From: JAEUPI01 sp035764445
Lineage (GTDB): Bacteria > Pseudomonadota > Gammaproteobacteria > Burkholderiales > Burkholderiaceae_C
Reading direction: 5' to 3'
DNA: 7,091 nucleotides
Assembly: GCA_035764445.1 (NCBI GenBank)
Contig: DASTZF010000174.1
Span: 1-7,091 of the forward strand
The number at the start of each line of letters is the position of its first letter. Position 1 is the first letter of the stretch. The position numbers and the translations under genes are program-made. Of this stretch, positions 5,980 to 7,091 are shown in pieces. Below the pieces are notes generated by a model. That model was not told the DNA's origin. It searched no databases and worked only from the letters and a program-made list of their open reading frames with translations.

Positions 5980-6405
5980 TCAGGTCGCGCGACTGGCTGC
6001 GCGCCCGGCCACGCAGCCGGCGATGCGCCACGAGCGGTCGGGCTGGCGCTCGATCTCGTACACCACCATCCACGCCGCGCCGGCGGCGTCGCGCATCTGC
6101 ACGCGCTGGATCAGCTTGCCGTCGATCCACTCGGGCAGCAGGAAGCTCACCGACGTCGGCCGATAGACCACCGGATACGACTCGCGCACCATCGCCAGAA
6201 AGCGCTCGGCGTTGACGAACATCGTCTGGATCGCCGGCGCGGCGAACGAGAACGCCTTGTCGGCATCGTCGCTGGCAAATGCGGCCAGCTGCGCCTCGAT
6301 CAGCGCGCGCACCGCCTTGGCGTCGGCCGGCGCGACGTCGTTGGCCGCGCGCAGCGGAATGGCCGTAGCGCCGAGCGTCGCCAGCAACCAGGATCGGCGC
6401 AGCAT
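5980..6405 (-). CDS. Secreted DUF4864 protein
   Basis: A 141-residue protein with an N-terminal signal (MLRRSWLLATLGATAIPLRA, likely cleaved near residue 20; the paired Arg at 3-4 loosely resembles a Tat signal but lacks the full motif). The remainder matches what I recall of DUF4864: an opening helix ALIEAQLAAFASDDADKAF (34-52), 'SFAAPAIQTMF' (53-63), FLAMVRESYPVVYRP (about 69-83), central beta strands, and a closing 'RSWRIAGCV'. The fold is probably a SnoaL/NTF2-like cone. The family has no established biochemical role, and no catalytic residues are evident. The start at 6403-6405 is well supported by GGAGGA 5 nt upstream. It follows the TSUP permease gene on the same strand after 57 bp, so the two may be co-transcribed, although this gap also holds a palindrome. 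Confidence 0.8.
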   Translation of the reverse strand: MLRRSWLLATLGATAIPLRAANDVAPADAKAVRALIEAQLAAFASDDADKAFSFAAPAIQTMFVNAERFLAMVRESYPVVYRPTSVSFLLPEWIDGKLIQRVQMRDAAGAAWMVVYEIERQPDRSWRIAGCVAGRAASRAT

Positions 6406-6410
6406 GTCGG

Positions 6411-6416
6411 TCCTCC
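6411..6416 (-). promoter_or_regulatory. Strong Shine-Dalgarno (GGAGGA) for the DUF4864 gene
   Basis: On the - strand GGAGGA lies 5 nt before ATG 6405. It is the clearest ribosome binding site in the window and fixes this start. Confidence 0.75.
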
Positions 6417-6417
6417 G

Positions 6418-6433
6418 CGTTCGATGTCGAACG
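6418..6433. promoter_or_regulatory. Palindrome CGTTCGA-TG-TCGAACG upstream of the DUF4864 gene
   Basis: Two 7-bp arms (6418-6424 and 6427-6433) are exact reverse complements around a 2-nt centre. The palindrome ends one nucleotide before the Shine-Dalgarno of the DUF4864 gene, in the 57-bp gap after the TSUP gene. It could be an operator for a dimeric regulator. A 2-nt loop is too tight for a full RNA hairpin, so an RNA form would lose inner pairs. Function not shown. Confidence 0.4.
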
Positions 6434-6462
6434 TGCGCGGATGTTGCCTCAACCGCCGCGCG

Positions 6463-7091
6463 TCAGCGCCAGGCCCGCCACAGAAACCCCAGACCGCCAC
6501 ACACCACCACCGCCTCCATGATGCGCAGATGCAGGTGCTGCGGCATGCGCGCGAGGATCGCGCGCGCCACGAAGGCGCCCGGTGCGGTGCACAGGCCGAC
6601 CAGCACGCCGGTCACCGCGAGCGCCGCATCAAGCCGCGACACGCCGCCGAACAGCGCCACCTTGGCCAGGCTCAGCACGGTGGAGATCACCGCATCGGTG
6701 GCGATCAAGGCGGCGCCCTGCACGCCGGCGGCCATCAGCATCGAGATCAGGATCACGCCGGTGCCGGTCATGCCGCCCTCGATGACGCCGAACACGCCGC
6801 CGGCGACCGCTTCACCGCCGGCACCCAGGCGCAGCTGCGCGCGCTGCAGCAGCCTGCGCAGCGGGATGCTGGCCAGCAGGAACAGCCCCAGCAGCAACGC
6901 GACCCAGCGCGCGTCGAGCCGCGTGTAGCCCCAGGCGCCGAGCAGGCACGCCGGCAGGCCGAGCAGCAGCATGCGCCGCACATGCGGCCACCGAATCTCG
7001 TGCCGGAACGCCAGCACGCGGCTCGCGTTGTTGATCATCATCGCCACCGCCATCACCGGGATGATGTTGGCCACGCCGATCACCGGCGCCA
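6463..7091 (-). CDS. TSUP (TauE/SafE) family permease, N-terminus beyond window
   Basis: The 208 visible C-terminal residues of an inner-membrane permease. Hydrophobic segments in order include RMLLLGLPACLLGAWGY, WVALLLGLFLLASIPL, a Gly-rich stretch AVAGGVFGVIEGGMTGTGVI, ALIATDAVISTVLSLAKVAL, ALAVTGVLVGLCTAPGAFVA and IMEAVVVCGGLGFLW. The Gly-rich segment after a central cytoplasmic loop, followed by a helix of the 'ATDAVIS...KVALF' kind, is typical of the second half of TSUP proteins, which export or import small anions such as sulfite, sulfoacetate or other organosulfur compounds; the substrate here is unknown. Family length is about 250-270 residues, so roughly 45-60 residues including the first helix lie off the right edge. 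A GTG at 7081-7083 is the first in-frame start codon visible but is unlikely to be the true start, because the frame stays open to the edge. Confidence 0.8.
   Translation of the reverse strand, partial: APVIGVANIIPVMAVAMMINNASRVLAFRHEIRWPHVRRMLLLGLPACLLGAWGYTRLDARWVALLLGLFLLASIPLRRLLQRAQLRLGAGGEAVAGGVFGVIEGGMTGTGVILISMLMAAGVQGAALIATDAVISTVLSLAKVALFGGVSRLDAALAVTGVLVGLCTAPGAFVARAILARMPQHLHLRIMEAVVVCGGLGFLWRAWR

Noticed and set aside
4791..6215. 474-residue open frame on the + strand, longer than the MFS gene it overlaps
   Set aside because: It is the MFS gene in another frame: very Arg/Gly/Ala-rich, no hydrophobic helices, and it runs on antisense through the DUF4864 gene.
6212..6928. 238-residue + strand open frame opposite the DUF4864 and TSUP genes
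   Set aside because: It crosses two well-supported genes and is Ser/Ala/Arg/Thr-rich with no domain.

Overview
The window is GC-rich chromosomal DNA (roughly 70% GC by eye) with strong third-position G/C bias, which produces many long spurious reading frames. Protein resemblances (a Burkholderiales-type orphan ParA, a YbiC/HcxB-like dehydrogenase, a DUF4864 protein) and short GAA-loop hairpins between genes suggest a betaproteobacterium, probably Burkholderiales. That placement is inference. I see no rRNA, tRNA, CRISPR array, insertion sequence, phage gene or compositional break, so this looks like ordinary core or near-core chromosome.

Layout, left to right. (1) The 3' end of a gene, possibly an amidohydrolase, stops at 151. 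(2) A 70-bp spacer with three small tandem hairpins leads to a two-gene unit on the + strand: a secreted His/Met-bearing YtkA/FixH-like protein (222-638), then a di-heme cytochrome c peroxidase/MauG-family lipoprotein (638-1855) whose ATG overlaps the previous stop. (3) An orphan ParA-type ATPase with a long Pro/Ala-rich tail runs convergently (1868-2908, - strand). (4) A 243-bp divergent spacer with palindromic elements separates it from a HcxB/YbiC-type hydroxycarboxylate dehydrogenase (3152-4231, +). (5) A GNAT acetyltransferase (4241-4669, -) is convergent with the dehydrogenase and divergent from an MFS exporter (4756-5976, +). (6) A secreted DUF4864 protein (5980-6405, -) lies downstream of a TSUP (TauE/SafE) permease (6463 to beyond the right edge, -).

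The genes do not form one pathway. The only clear functional unit is the periplasmic pair at 222-1855, which resembles in outline the known pairing of MauG-superfamily di-heme enzymes with a small periplasmic protein substrate. I rate it as the most interesting hypothesis here, but it is unproven. Three convergent gene pairs are packed with gaps of only 12, 9 and 3 bp.
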